A stretch of DNA of 10,460 nt from Prevotella sp. UBA7551 (lineage in GTDB: Bacteria > Bacteroidota > Bacteroidia > Bacteroidales > Bacteroidaceae), in assembly GCA_002479145.1 (NCBI GenBank), contig DLLX01000042.1, positions 1-10,460 of the forward strand, written 5' to 3'. Positions within the stretch are counted from its first letter, which is position 1, and every line of letters starts with the position of its first letter. Shown here piece after piece: positions 1 through 6,823 of this stretch. A program made the translations under genes and the position numbers. Under the pieces are notes generated by a model that worked only from the letters and a program-made list of their open reading frames with translations, did not search any database and was not told where the DNA came from.

Positions 1-1
1 T

Positions 2-1276
2 CCGATAGGCTACATCTCCAATACGCAGGAACTTCTCCCCGACAGTTGGGAGACATGGTGGAAGTCCCCTGACACGAAGCTTGTGCACTTCATCGGCAAG
101 GACAACATAGTCTTCCATTGCATAGTCTTCCCGTCCATGCTCAAGGCCTACGGAGACGGGTACATCCTCCCGGAGAACGTGCCGGCCAACGAGTTCCTCA
201 ACCTTGAGGGAGACAAGATCTCCACGTCCCGCAACTGGGCCGTGTGGGCTCACGAGTATCTCAAGGACTTCCCCGGCAAGCAGGATGTCTTGCGCTATGT
301 GCTGACGGCCAACGCACCTGAGACCAAGGACAACAACTTCACCTGGCGCGACTTCCAGGAACGCAACAATTCGGAGCTTGTGGCCATCTACGGCAACTTT
401 GTCAACCGCGCCCTGCAGCTCACCAAGAAGTATTGGGATGGCGTGGTGCCCGAGTGTGGCGACCTGCAGGAGGTGGACCAGCGTGCCATCGACGAGTTTA
501 AGGACGTGAAGGAAAAGGTGGAGCAATACCTCGACAACTTCAAGTTCCGCGAGGCGCAGAAGGAGGCCATGAACCTGGCGCGCATCGGCAACAAGTACAT
601 CACCGAGTGTGAGCCGTGGAAGGTGTGGAAGACTGACCCCAAGCGTGTGGAGACCATTCTCTACATCTCATTGCAGTTGGTGGCCAACCTCGCCATCGCC
701 TTTGAGCCGTTCTTGCCGTTCTCAAGCAAGAGCTTGCGCGAGATGATCGGCATGGATGCCTTCGACTGGGCGCAGCTGGGCCGCACCGACCTGCTCAAGC
801 CGGGCCATCAGTTGGCAGAACCTCACCTGCTCTTCCAGAAGATAGAGGACGAGGAGATACAGAAGCAGCTTGACAAGCTGGCTGCCACCAAGGAGGCCAA
901 CGAGAAGGCGCAGGCCGCCAAGGACTACAAGGCCGCTCCGGTGAAGCCCAACGTGCCGTTTGACGAGTGGGAGAAACTCGACATCCGCGTGGGCCACATC
1001 AAGGATTGCCAGAAGGTCAAGAAGTCGAACAAGCTCCTGCAGTTCACCATCGACGACGGCAGCGGACAGGACCGCACCATCCTCTCGGGTATCGCCAAGT
1101 ATTACGAGCCTGCCGACCTCGTAGGAAAGGATGTGCTCTTCGTGGCCAACTTCGCTCCGCGCAAGATGATGGGCATCGAGAGCCAGGGCATGATTCTCTC
1201 GGCCGTCAACTTCGACGGGTCGCTCAATGTCACCACCACGCTCGGCCAGGTGAAGCCGGGAAGCCAGGTGGGATGA
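2..1276 (+). CDS. metG: Methionyl-tRNA synthetase, C-terminal part (5' end outside window)
   Basis: Cytoplasmic class I aminoacyl-tRNA synthetase that charges tRNA-Met with methionine using ATP. The gene enters from the left edge; 424 residues are visible, roughly the last 60% of a Bacteroidetes-length enzyme (about 680 residues, from family knowledge). The visible part opens with PIGYISNTQE and the catalytic-domain stretch HFIGKDN. The KMSKS loop appears as KISTS at bases 215-229, a conservative variant. The anticodon-binding helical domain follows, with the typical ITECEPWKVWKTDP segment near bases 599-640. A charged, Lys/Ala/Glu-rich linker (about 840-950) leads to an EMAP-II/Trbp111-like tRNA-binding OB-fold from about base 959 (FDEWEKLDIRVG, then ILSGIAKYY, MMGIESQGMILSA) to the stop. 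That appended domain usually dimerises and binds tRNA. The HIGH motif lies outside the window. The reading frame is open from the first base, so no start can be given. Confidence 0.97.
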   Translation, partial: PIGYISNTQELLPDSWETWWKSPDTKLVHFIGKDNIVFHCIVFPSMLKAYGDGYILPENVPANEFLNLEGDKISTSRNWAVWAHEYLKDFPGKQDVLRYVLTANAPETKDNNFTWRDFQERNNSELVAIYGNFVNRALQLTKKYWDGVVPECGDLQEVDQRAIDEFKDVKEKVEQYLDNFKFREAQKEAMNLARIGNKYITECEPWKVWKTDPKRVETILYISLQLVANLAIAFEPFLPFSSKSLREMIGMDAFDWAQLGRTDLLKPGHQLAEPHLLFQKIEDEEIQKQLDKLAATKEANEKAQAAKDYKAAPVKPNVPFDEWEKLDIRVGHIKDCQKVKKSNKLLQFTIDDGSGQDRTILSGIAKYYEPADLVGKDVLFVANFAPRKMMGIESQGMILSAVNFDGSLNVTTTLGQVKPGSQVG

Positions 1277-1287
1277 CGCGCTCACAG

Positions 1288-1308
1288 GCATCGGCGAAGC
1301 GCCGATGC
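1288..1308 (+). other. Perfect 9-bp hairpin just after metG
   Basis: Two perfect complementary arms, GCATCGGCG and CGCCGATGC, are separated by AAG, 11 bases after the metG stop. There is no T-run on either side, so alone it is a poor intrinsic terminator. It may stabilise the mRNA 3' end or help the stronger hairpin that follows. Confidence 0.6.
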
Positions 1309-1321
1309 TGACACAACGACA

Positions 1322-1366
1322 AAAGCCTCGCTGACAGGAAACAACACTTCCTGACAGCGAGGCTTT
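1322..1366 (+). terminator. Strong terminator hairpin between metG and tRNA-Val, probably two-way
   Basis: A 19-base arm (1322-1340, starting AAAGCCTCGC) pairs with 1348-1366 across a 7-base loop, with a single A-A mismatch. On the plus strand the right arm ends in CTTT, and on the minus strand the hairpin is followed by TTTTGTC. It can therefore stop metG transcription from the left and the tRNA-Val transcript from the right. The stem is seen directly; termination in both directions is inferred. Confidence 0.8.
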
Positions 1367-1424
1367 ATCAATGGACGCCCGCAACGGCAAAAGACTGACA
1401 GCCCTCATCATCGGGGGCAATCAG

Positions 1425-1450
1425 CATGAGCGCCGTAGCGCATGTGTTTT
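1425..1450 (+). terminator. Possible second terminator: GC-rich hairpin then TGTTTT
   Basis: CATGAGCGC and GCGCATG can pair around CGTA with a small bulge (1425-1444), and the plus strand then reads TGTTTT. It lies beyond the strong terminator and just before the tRNA gene, so it could be a back-up stop for metG read-through that would otherwise run antisense to the tRNA. The stem is short, so support is modest. Confidence 0.35.
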
Positions 1451-1495
1451 AAGGATATGCTTTGGGAAAACGCGATAGAGAAATGCTCTTCGCTG

Positions 1496-1569
1496 TGTCG
1501 ACACTTGGATTCGAACCAAGGACCCCCACCATGTCAAGGTGATACTCTAACCAACTGAGCTATGCCGAC
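1496..1569 (-). tRNA. tRNA-Val (anticodon GAC)
   Basis: A complete 74-base cloverleaf reads on the minus strand from 1569 to 1496. The acceptor arms GTCGGCA and TGTCGAC pair with one G-T wobble. The D arm is GCTC-AGTTGGTTA-GAGT, the anticodon arm is TCACC-TTGACAT-GGTGG (one T-G pair at the top), the variable loop is GGGTC, and the T arm is CTTGG-TTCGAAT-CCAAG. The anticodon is GAC, reading valine GUC/GUU. The discriminator base is A. CCA is not encoded and must be added by the CCA-adding enzyme. It appears to be a single tRNA unit with its own promoter to the right. Confidence 0.97.
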
Positions 1570-1575
1570 GCTATT

Positions 1576-1608
1576 TTGCCCAACTCTTTCACCCAAATCA
1601 CGGGGCAA
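1576..1608 (-). other. Inverted repeat in the pre-tRNA 5' leader
   Basis: TTGCCC (1576-1581) and GGGCAA (1603-1608) are perfect 6-base complements in the short leader between the tRNA-Val promoter and the mature 5' end at 1569. The leader of the precursor could fold into a hairpin next to the RNase P cut site. Whether it matters is unknown. Confidence 0.4.
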
Positions 1609-1630
1609 TAGAACTGCTCAAAAGCGGTTG

Positions 1631-1662
1631 CAAAGATACAGTTTTTAATCTGAACAGCCAAA
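1631..1662 (-). promoter_or_regulatory. Bacteroidetes-type promoter for tRNA-Val
   Basis: On the minus strand, TTTG (1662-1659) is followed after 20 bases by TATCTTTG (1638-1631), matching the Bacteroidetes housekeeping consensus TTTG...TAnnTTTG. Transcription would start near 1626, about 57 bases before the mature tRNA. Confidence 0.8.
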
Positions 1663-1896
1663 TGAACGATGTTACAATTAACCTACATTAACGGATTAAA
1701 AGTTCAATGGCAACATGATGAAAGTGGGAAAGACTGCCGGAAGATGCCCCATAGCGAAGCTTAGGAATGCCACCAAAAGCATCGTCCAGATGGTAACACT
1801 AACCAATCCTCATACTGAAATCGACAAAAGAAACGATAAGCGTTTCATCTTCCCAACGAAATCTAATGACCAATTGGGGTTTAAGGGCAGCCGTTA
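1663..1896. other. Intergenic stretch between the tRNA-Val and trmB promoters
   Basis: The two promoters point away from each other and this AT-rich stretch lies between them. A 73-codon open frame (1715-1936) crosses it, but it is low in complexity, has no clear start signal and runs through the trmB promoter, so I do not call a gene. A small hairpin, GAAACG / CGTTTC (1830-1846), is the only other structure seen. Confidence 0.5.
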
Positions 1897-1927
1897 TTGT
1901 ACATCCAACAAAAAAAACGTAACTTTG
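1897..1927 (+). promoter_or_regulatory. Bacteroidetes-type promoter for trmB
   Basis: TTG (1897-1899) and TAACTTTG (1920-1927) are separated by 20 bases. Transcription would begin around 1931-1934, giving a leader of about 15 bases before the trmB ATG at 1947. No Shine-Dalgarno sequence is present; the leader is A-rich instead, as is common in this phylum. Confidence 0.8.
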
Positions 1928-1946
1928 CAGCCCTAAAAACAAAGCT

Positions 1947-2717
1947 ATGGGAAAAGGTAAATTGGCCAAATTTGCAGAGATGGAGACGTTCAAAAACGTG
2001 TTTCAATATCCATATTCAGTGATCGACAACGTGCCTTTTGAGATGAAAGGACACTGGCGCAAGGAGTATTTTGGCAACGACAACCCCATCGTTCTCGAGT
2101 TGGGATGCGGCAAAGGAGAGTATGCAGTGGGACTGGCGCGCATGTTTCCCAACGTCAACTTCATCGGCGTGGACATCAAAGGAGCACGGATGTGGACGGG
2201 AGCGAAGATGGCTTTGGAGGAGAATTTACCCAATGTGGCCTTTCTGCGCACCAACATCGAAATTATAGACCGCTTCTTCGGGCCGGACGAAGTGCAGGAA
2301 ATATGGCTCACCTTCAGCGACCCACAAATGAAAAACGCACGCAAAAGGCTCACCTCAACCTACTTTATGGAGCGCTACCGACGCTTTTTGACTGACCGGG
2401 GAGTGGTGCATCTGAAGACCGACTCTAACTTCCTCTTCACCTATACCTCCTGCATGGTGGAGCGAAACGGTCTGCCAGTATTGATTAAAACGGAGGATTT
2501 ATACCACACCGAAGGGCTGGACGCAGCCACAAAGGAGATACTCGGCATCCATACCTACTATGAAAACCAGTGGATAGAGCGTGGTTTGAACATCCGTTAC
2601 CTCAAGTTTCTCCTTCCCCAAGAGGGCAAACTGATAGAGCCTGAAGTGGAGATTCCCCTCGATGAGTACCGCTCCTACCATCGCACAAAGCGGTCTCCGA
2701 AGCTCACCGGAAAATGA
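1947..2717 (+). CDS. trmB: tRNA (guanine-N7-)-methyltransferase
   Basis: Makes N7-methylguanosine at position 46 in the variable loop of tRNAs, using S-adenosylmethionine, in the cytoplasm. The 256-residue product has the Rossmann-type SAM site VLELGCGKGEY (about residues 49-59), the following acidic loop GVDIKGARMW (74-83), the family signature as LTFSDPQMK (121-129; most relatives have FPDP), and the catalytic or substrate-side HLKTDS (155-160). Length fits the family, allowing for a short N-terminal extension typical of Bacteroidetes. The start at 1947 sits about 19 bases after a consensus -7 element, which supports it. The gene appears to be transcribed alone: its promoter is just upstream and 293 bases separate it from the next gene. 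It lies close to tRNA-Val and metG, but on a separate transcript. The Pro-to-Ser change in the signature is conservative and no break is visible. Confidence 0.96.
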   Translation: MGKGKLAKFAEMETFKNVFQYPYSVIDNVPFEMKGHWRKEYFGNDNPIVLELGCGKGEYAVGLARMFPNVNFIGVDIKGARMWTGAKMALEENLPNVAFLRTNIEIIDRFFGPDEVQEIWLTFSDPQMKNARKRLTSTYFMERYRRFLTDRGVVHLKTDSNFLFTYTSCMVERNGLPVLIKTEDLYHTEGLDAATKEILGIHTYYENQWIERGLNIRYLKFLLPQEGKLIEPEVEIPLDEYRSYHRTKRSPKLTGK

Positions 2718-3010
2718 TGGGCTTGCCATGCGGCAGAAATTGCCACGCAACGAAGGCAAAGAGTCGGTTGGAATGCTCCCTGGTTGATGGATAAAGGCAA
2801 AGGGGAAAAGGCTCGCGCACAACTATATCAGCACACTGAAAAGGGACTTCTGTGGTGAGAGTATTGCGGGTTACCAACTCCAAAGCAGCGGCATGACCGT
2901 CTGTTCTCTTAAAAGCCGCTAACCGCCTTACACTTTACGGCAAGCCTCCGGAAACCAACATCCGAACAAGAAGAGAGCCTTTACTCTCGCAATGATATTC
3001 AAACAGAAAA
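2718..3010. other. Gap between trmB and the MATE gene; no gene seen
   Basis: I see no supported ORF, no RNA gene and no convincing consensus promoter here. Weak hairpins occur: GCGGCA with TGCCACGC soon after the trmB stop (about 2729-2750), AGCGGC/GCCGCT (2887-2920 region), and GAGAG/CTCTC (2973-2988) only 22 bases before the MATE start. The MATE promoter must lie here or upstream, but I cannot place it. TACACTTT near 2930 resembles a -7 element imperfectly. Confidence 0.5.
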
Positions 3011-4360
3011 ATGAAAGACCATAGAGACGCATTGGACTACGGCGAGATGCGGGTTTCAAAGTTGTTTTACAAGCTCTTCTTCCCCACCCTATTGGGGCTT
3101 TTGTCGTCGGTTTTGCTCAACCTTGCCGACGGCATCTTCGTCGGAAAGGGGGTAAGCAGCGACGCCTTGGCGGCCGTCAATATCGCCGCCCCGATGTTTT
3201 TGGTCTCCACAGGCATCTCCCTGATGCTCGGAAGTGGCGTGAGTATCGTCGCAGCAGTGCACCTCAGCAAAGGGAAAACTAAGGCAGCCAGCATCAATGT
3301 GACGCAAGCTTTCACGGTGGGGCTACTGCTAATGACGGCCATCTTGGTCGTTGTGAATGCCTTTCCGCATGCGGTCTCCGCACTGTTTGGCGGCAGCGAG
3401 ACGCTGTACCCGCTCGTTCACGACTACTTGCTGTGGGTAAGCCCTTGCCTTTGCTTCATGACCGTGAACATCGTGGGCATGTTCGTCATCCGTTTGGACG
3501 GTGCTCCAGGCTACTCCATGGCCATCAACATCGTGTCAGCCACCACCAACATCGTCCTCGACTGGCTGTTTATCTTCCCGCTGGGGATGGGAATCAAGGG
3601 GGCTGCGATAGCCACTTCCCTTGCCGTAGTGCCTGGAATGCTGCTCGTTGTGCGCTATTTCTGCGGCCACAGCAGGCAGATCAAGCTCTACAAACCGAAG
3701 TTCTCTGCCACTGCTTTGCACCTTACGGCCCGCAACTGCGGCTATATGATTCGGCTGGGCATGCCCACCTTCATCGCCGAGACGGCCATCTGCTGCATGA
3801 TTATCACGGGAAACTATATGTTTATGTCGCGCCTTCACGAGGACGGAGTAGCTGCATTTAGTGTGGCCTGCTACCTTTTCCCGATGGTTTTCATGTTCGG
3901 CAACGCCATCTCACAGGCTGCCATGCCCATCGAAAGCTACAATTATGGACAGGGAAAGCGCGACAGAATCCGCAAGACACTGCGTCTATCCATAGGCCTG
4001 GCAGTGGGTCTGGGACTGGCAATGATGGTGACGGGCTATCTCCTTGCGCCGCAAATCGTAGATCTTTTCATCCACTCCACATCACCTGCCAACGCCATCG
4101 GACGGGTGGGGATGCCTCTATTCCTGACAGCCAGCCTACCTTTCACGGTCAATATCGTACTCATCGGCTACTTGCAAAGCCTCGAACGCTACAAGGCGGC
4201 TACGTTCTTCATGCTGCTGCGAGGCTATTTACTTATCATCCCCTGCTTCATTTTTCTGCCCGAAGCACTCGGCATCAAAGGGCTATGGCTGGCAGAAACA
4301 CTCGCAGAAACACTCACCCTCATCGGTCTGATTGCTTTTTTATGCGTCAAAAAAGCGTAG
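3011..4360 (+). CDS. MATE-family multidrug efflux transporter (MepA-like)
   Basis: Inner-membrane antiporter of the MATE family, which exports cationic drugs or metabolites in exchange for sodium ions or protons. The 449-residue length and about 12 hydrophobic segments in two six-helix halves fit the family. Recognisable landmarks are LLNLADGIFVGKGVSSDALAA (about 40-55), GSGVSIVAA soon after (74-82), NIVLDWLFIFPLGMGIKGAAIAT at the end of the first half (180-202), and SQAAMPIESYNYGQGKRDR (301-319) in the second half, with the closing GIKGLWLAE (421-429). These resemble MepA-like MATE proteins more than NorM. The substrate cannot be read from sequence. The gene stands alone, convergent with the next gene. 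A hairpin (2973-2988) lies in its probable leader, but no ligand-sensing element is recognised. The start is the first ATG of the frame with a family-like N-terminus; no Shine-Dalgarno sequence is visible. Confidence 0.93.
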   Translation: MKDHRDALDYGEMRVSKLFYKLFFPTLLGLLSSVLLNLADGIFVGKGVSSDALAAVNIAAPMFLVSTGISLMLGSGVSIVAAVHLSKGKTKAASINVTQAFTVGLLLMTAILVVVNAFPHAVSALFGGSETLYPLVHDYLLWVSPCLCFMTVNIVGMFVIRLDGAPGYSMAINIVSATTNIVLDWLFIFPLGMGIKGAAIATSLAVVPGMLLVVRYFCGHSRQIKLYKPKFSATALHLTARNCGYMIRLGMPTFIAETAICCMIITGNYMFMSRLHEDGVAAFSVACYLFPMVFMFGNAISQAAMPIESYNYGQGKRDRIRKTLRLSIGLAVGLGLAMMVTGYLLAPQIVDLFIHSTSPANAIGRVGMPLFLTASLPFTVNIVLIGYLQSLERYKAATFFMLLRGYLLIIPCFIFLPEALGIKGLWLAETLAETLTLIGLIAFLCVKKA

Positions 4361-4437
4361 TCCATCGGCTCTTCTCAAGTGAACAAGAACTCGATTTCCC
4401 CTAAAACTTCTTCTGAAATCGTCCTATACATAAACAA

Positions 4438-4489
4438 AGCCAGTTTCAAGTATCAGACTCACGCAATGTGCTGATGCTTGAAACTGGCT
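4438..4489 (-). terminator. Long hairpin terminator between convergent genes
   Basis: Arms 4438-4456 (AGCCAGTTTCAAGTATCAG) and 4471-4489 pair over 19 bases with a single G-T wobble. The 14-base loop holds a further CAC/GTG pair. On the minus strand the stem is followed by TTTGTTTA, a fair U-rich tail, and it lies 38 bases after the minus-strand gene. On the plus side the tail is not U-rich, so it serves mainly the minus gene, though it may also stop or protect the MATE transcript. Confidence 0.82.
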
Positions 4490-4527
4490 GCAAACACCCC
4501 AGCTGACCTACCCGTCAGCAGGGCATC

Positions 4528-5352
4528 TTAATACTCTTCGCCATCATCTGACACCCCTTCCCGAGCCATTTTCTCCAGCTCTTCGGGGCTTTCTTCGTAG
4601 GTAGTGCGATAGCTTTCCTCCGTGAGCTTGTCCTCATCGAAGTAGTCTCCTTCTTCCTCTTCTTCGTCAAAGGACTTCGTTTCAGCTCCTTCTTCCCCTT
4701 CGTTTAAGGCATTCTGTGGTTCATCGTCTTCCTGTTGTTCAGTTGGCTCATCGTTGTCAAAGTGCATCCGCACACGCTCAACCGCCGGTTTTGCCTTGGC
4801 AAAGATGGCTTCCGTCCATCCTCCCTTGGGCACTTCCAGCACCTCAAACCCGTCTTCTACCTTCTTTTGGTACATTCCTCCAGGTCGCTTGAGGCGCGAT
4901 GCGGGCAGTGTGGTCGTGGAAATGTCGAACCCACTCTCGATGATGTCTTGTATAGCCTGTGGCAAACTCTCCCAGCCACCACCGAAATTGCCCGCCAAAA
5001 TGTCAATCAGCTTGGCTGCGGAGATGTGGTGGATATTCTCGTAAGTAAGGTCGGTAATGCGGACAATAGGCTTCTTTTTGATGACCCACTTCGTTTGTGT
5101 GTTCTCATCCATGCGTACAGAAAACAGCTTGAAGCCTCGTTTTTCATAGTTCTTCACCACCTCGGGAGTATCAGTGGCCAGCTCTTCGATATCGAATGCA
5201 CTGCGAAGTACGCTCAGATAATGGCTGCGGTTTTCCTTCAAGTCGGCGTCACGCGCTGCCATTTGCCACAGACGGGCGACATCTCCCTCTTGCAAATCCC
5301 ACGCGTTACTTTTCGTTAAAGTCTTCAAACTCAACTTTTTACTTGATTTCAT
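4528..5352 (-). CDS. Unrecognised 274-residue protein with very acidic C-terminal tail
   Basis: I do not recognise the family. The protein has three visible parts. Residues 1-65 are polar and helical-looking, with a Lys-rich start and no signal peptide or membrane segment. The middle (about 90-198) is well ordered in appearance and contains KKKPIVRITDLTYENIHHI, GNFGGGWESLPQAIQDII, LPASRLKRPGGMYQKK and VPKGGWTEAIFAKAKP. The last 76 residues have about 34 Asp/Glu against 5 Lys/Arg, include a run of five Glu, and are probably disordered. A cytoplasmic protein is likely. Good coding evidence comes from a consensus promoter at 5443-5413, a GAGGAA Shine-Dalgarno-like stretch about 7 bases before ATG, and a strong terminator after the stop. 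It diverges from rarA. The acidic tail could mimic nucleic acid or act as a protein-binding or chaperone-like tail; that is speculation. Confidence 0.85.
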   Translation of the reverse strand: MKSSKKLSLKTLTKSNAWDLQEGDVARLWQMAARDADLKENRSHYLSVLRSAFDIEELATDTPEVVKNYEKRGFKLFSVRMDENTQTKWVIKKKPIVRITDLTYENIHHISAAKLIDILAGNFGGGWESLPQAIQDIIESGFDISTTTLPASRLKRPGGMYQKKVEDGFEVLEVPKGGWTEAIFAKAKPAVERVRMHFDNDEPTEQQEDDEPQNALNEGEEGAETKSFDEEEEEGDYFDEDKLTEESYRTTYEESPEELEKMAREGVSDDGEEY

Positions 5353-5412
5353 TCAGTTTCCTCTGTTTTGTTTTAATCCCTATTACTATTCGGTTTTATC
5401 CGTATTGCGCTG

Positions 5413-5443
5413 CAAAAGTAGCACTAAATGCCAAAACCCCAAA
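5413..5443 (-). promoter_or_regulatory. Promoter of the acidic-tail gene
   Basis: On the minus strand, TTTG (5443-5440), a 19-base spacer and TACTTTTG (5420-5413) match the Bacteroidetes consensus exactly in both boxes. Transcription would start near 5408, giving a leader of about 55 bases that ends in a GAGGAA motif before the ATG. Confidence 0.85.
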
Positions 5444-5480
5444 CATTTCATGATGAAAAAATCAAATCGACTGCATTTAT

Positions 5481-5511
5481 TTTGGAGACTGAACAAGAGT
5501 TTGTAACTTTG
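5481..5511 (+). promoter_or_regulatory. Promoter of rarA, with the -7 box almost touching the ATG
   Basis: TTTG (5481-5484), a 19-base spacer and TAACTTTG (5504-5511) match the Bacteroidetes consensus. The rarA ATG begins at 5517, five bases after the box, so transcription would start at or within a base or two of the start codon. No room is left for a Shine-Dalgarno sequence. Confidence 0.87.
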
Positions 5512-5516
5512 CAAGT

Positions 5517-6812
5517 ATGGAACCATTAGCCGAGCGTATGCGCCCACGCACACTTGATGAGTACGTCGGGCAGAAGCAGATTGTGGGAAAAGGGGCTGTA
5601 CTGCGGTCTATGATTGACAGCGGACACATCTCCTCCTTCATTCTCTGGGGGCCTCCCGGAGTGGGCAAGACGACGCTGGCACAAATCATTGCCAACAAAC
5701 TGGCAACACCATTCTACACGCTTTCCGCCGTGACGAGCGGCGTCAAGGAGGTGCGCGAGGTCATAGAGAAGGCGCGTCAGAACCGCTTTTTCACGGCAGC
5801 CTCGCCCATACTCTTCATCGACGAGATTCATCGCTTCTCCAAATCGCAGCAAGACTCGCTGCTCGGAGCGGTGGAGAAGGGTGTCGTGACGCTCATTGGC
5901 GCGACGACGGAGAACCCCTCCTTCGAGGTCATCCGCCCGCTGCTGTCGCGCTGTCAACTCTATGTGCTCAAGCCCTTGGAGCGCGACGACCTGCTCGAGT
6001 TGCTCCATCGAGCCATCAATGAGGACGAGGAGCTGCGCAAACGCCACATCATACTGAAGGAGACCGATGCCATGTTGCGCTATAGTGGAGGCGACGCACG
6101 CAAGCTGCTCAACATCTTGGAGCTGGTCGTGGAGTCGGAAGGCAGCTGCGACACCGTCACCATCACCGACGAGATGGTGGCCAACCGACTGCAACAGAAT
6201 CCCCTGGCCTACGACAAGGGGGGCGACATGCACTACGACATCATCTCTGCTTTCATCAAGAGCATACGCGGCAGCGACCCCGACGCGGCCCTTTACTGGC
6301 TGGCAAGGATGATAGAAGGCGGCGAAGACCCCAAGTTTATCGCACGGCGGCTCGTCATCAGCGCGGCGGAAGACGTGGGACTGGCCAACCCTAATGCCCT
6401 CCTGCTGGCCAATTCGGCCTTCGACGCGGTCAATAAGATAGGTTGGCCCGAGGGCAGGATACCCCTTGCCGAGGCCACGGTCTACCTGGCCACATCGCCC
6501 AAGAGCAACTCCGCCTACCTCGCCGTAGACAAAGCACTGGCCTGCGTGCGCAAGACGGGCAACCAACCCGTGCCGCTACACCTGCGCAATGCGCCCACCC
6601 AGCTTATGAAGTCGCTGGGTTACCACGATGGCTACAAATATTCACACGACTTTCCCAACCATTTCGTAGAGCAACAATACCTGCCCGACCGCCTGAAGGA
6701 CGAGCGGTTCTGGCTTGCACAACACTCCCCCAATGAGGAGAAGCAATACCAATGGATGCTGAAATGTTGGGGAGAGCGGTTCAAGGATCAGGAAAATCAA
6801 CCAAAACAATAG
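5517..6812 (+). CDS. rarA: Replication-associated recombination protein A (AAA+ ATPase, RarA/MgsA/WRNIP1 family)
   Basis: Clamp-loader-like AAA+ ATPase that acts at stalled replication forks and gaps, handling single-stranded DNA ends with SSB and the replisome (known for the family). The 431-residue product has the typical N-terminus PLAERMRPRTLDEYVGQ (3-19), Walker A GPPGVGKT (45-52), Walker B ILFIDEIHRF (98-107), sensor-1 GATTENPSF (128-136) and the arginine-finger Ser-Arg at about 144-145. After the ATPase core come the helical lid (YSGGDARKLLNILE, near 183-196) and the C-terminal tetramerisation domain, including DPDAALYWLARMIEGGEDPKFIARR and a late GYKYSHDFPNHFVEQQYLP stretch, all standard. 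All catalytic motifs are intact and length is normal. The start is fixed by the promoter directly upstream, and the mRNA is probably leaderless. It heads a cluster with a dehydrogenase (11-base gap) and a TRIC protein, and is divergent from the acidic-tail gene. Confidence 0.97.
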   Translation: MEPLAERMRPRTLDEYVGQKQIVGKGAVLRSMIDSGHISSFILWGPPGVGKTTLAQIIANKLATPFYTLSAVTSGVKEVREVIEKARQNRFFTAASPILFIDEIHRFSKSQQDSLLGAVEKGVVTLIGATTENPSFEVIRPLLSRCQLYVLKPLERDDLLELLHRAINEDEELRKRHIILKETDAMLRYSGGDARKLLNILELVVESEGSCDTVTITDEMVANRLQQNPLAYDKGGDMHYDIISAFIKSIRGSDPDAALYWLARMIEGGEDPKFIARRLVISAAEDVGLANPNALLLANSAFDAVNKIGWPEGRIPLAEATVYLATSPKSNSAYLAVDKALACVRKTGNQPVPLHLRNAPTQLMKSLGYHDGYKYSHDFPNHFVEQQYLPDRLKDERFWLAQHSPNEEKQYQWMLKCWGERFKDQENQPKQ

Positions 6813-6823
6813 AACAAAAGAAC

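Noticed and set aside
722..1420. 232-codon minus-strand frame opposite metG
   Set aside because: Antisense to the conserved tRNA-binding domain and running through the terminator hairpin; Leu/Val/Arg-rich shadow composition.
1715..1936. 73-codon plus-strand frame before trmB
   Set aside because: It runs through the trmB promoter, lacks a ribosome-binding or promoter signal of its own, and has no recognisable pattern.
2887..2920. AGCGGC/GCCGCT inverted repeat upstream of the MATE gene as a riboswitch
   Set aside because: Only six pairs over a long loop, with no match to a known aptamer layout that I can recognise.
5526..6566. 346-codon open frame on the minus strand opposite rarA
   Set aside because: rarA has complete AAA+ motifs on the other strand. 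The antisense frame is His/Val/Gly/Gln-rich with no recognisable domain, as expected for a shadow of a GC-rich gene.
6752..6823. Upstream start for the dehydrogenase inside rarA
   Set aside because: It would add 24 residues with no family similarity; the ATG at 6824 gives the expected MKIVVLDGY beginning.
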